The position numbers and the translations under genes are program-made. A stretch of 64,000 nucleotides of DNA. Origin: Symbiodinium microadriaticum (lineage: Eukaryota > Sar > Dinophyceae > Suessiales > Symbiodiniaceae). The stretch spans positions 71,357 through 135,356 of the forward strand of contig LSRX01000541.1 in the NCBI GenBank assembly GCA_001939145.1, in the 5' to 3' direction. Below, piece after piece: positions 63,930 to 64,000 of this stretch. Each line of letters starts with the position of its first letter. The stretch's first letter is position 1. The notes below the pieces were generated by a model, which saw nothing but the letters and a program-made list of their open reading frames with translations, was not told where the DNA came from and ran no database searches.

Positions 63930-64000
63930 GTTTAGGGTTTAGGGGTTTAGGGGTTTAGGGTTTGGGGGTTAGGGGTTTAGGGGTTTGGGGTTTGGGGGTT
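63930..64000. repeat. TTTAGGGG array at the right edge
   Basis: Continues to the last base of the window. Confidence 0.85.

Overview
ORGANISM. This is nuclear DNA of a eukaryote, most likely a dinoflagellate of the Symbiodinium/Suessiales kind (inference). The reasons are: genes cut into small exons (about 45-660 bp) by short introns; introns with GT, GC and apparently GA 5' ends, a known dinoflagellate trait; AG|G-type acceptors; a ubiquitin-like plus ankyrin gene of a type common in Symbiodiniaceae; and plant/dinoflagellate-type telomere-like repeats (TTTAGGG/CCCTAAA) scattered through the whole window. No bacterial operon, rRNA, tRNA, CRISPR or virus was recognised. Gene models here are my own manual splicing and have no transcript support. 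LAYOUT. Coding DNA is a small fraction and occurs in islands. Minus-strand islands are: a D-amino-acid oxidase gene (2974-4316, first exon probably 7458-7688, with unrelated exons at 6180-7026 between); a coding segment broken by a palindromic element (11335-11560); an IQ-motif gene (10512-10780); exons at 15.8-17.4 kb; 20816-21150; a Cys-rich three-part gene (23.0-24.55 kb); 26.83-28.07 kb; 32575-32797; a complete three-exon ubiquitin-like/ankyrin gene (36810-37921); 43563-44150; 45981-46091; 48765-49301; 53119-53523; 54372-54647; 58293-58782; and 63592-63916 at the right edge. Plus-strand exon groups lie at 12274-12770, 22360-22690, 29420-30727, 34640-34958 and 45792-45895. The rest is degenerate telomere-like repeat, a dozen families of short (80-200 bp) palindromic MITE-like elements, microsatellites and one assembly gap (44407-45055). 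HOW THE PARTS INTERACT. The most interesting feature is the link between the palindromic elements and introns. One element (family K, 43732-43814) is, base for base, a phase-consistent GT-AG intron. A family B element fills a GA-AG intron (34732-34856). Family C elements interrupt reading frames at 7506-7612 (perfect 8-bp target duplication) and near 11391-11496, where precise removal would rejoin the frame although no GT-AG boundary exists. This looks like an active or recent 'introner' system, in which several MITE families create introns, with GA-AG and possibly non-canonical splicing. Three further interruptions of only 20-23 bp with GT/GC...AG ends look like ultra-short introns. Homopolymer-length frameshifts in two genes warn that some breaks may be sequencing errors.
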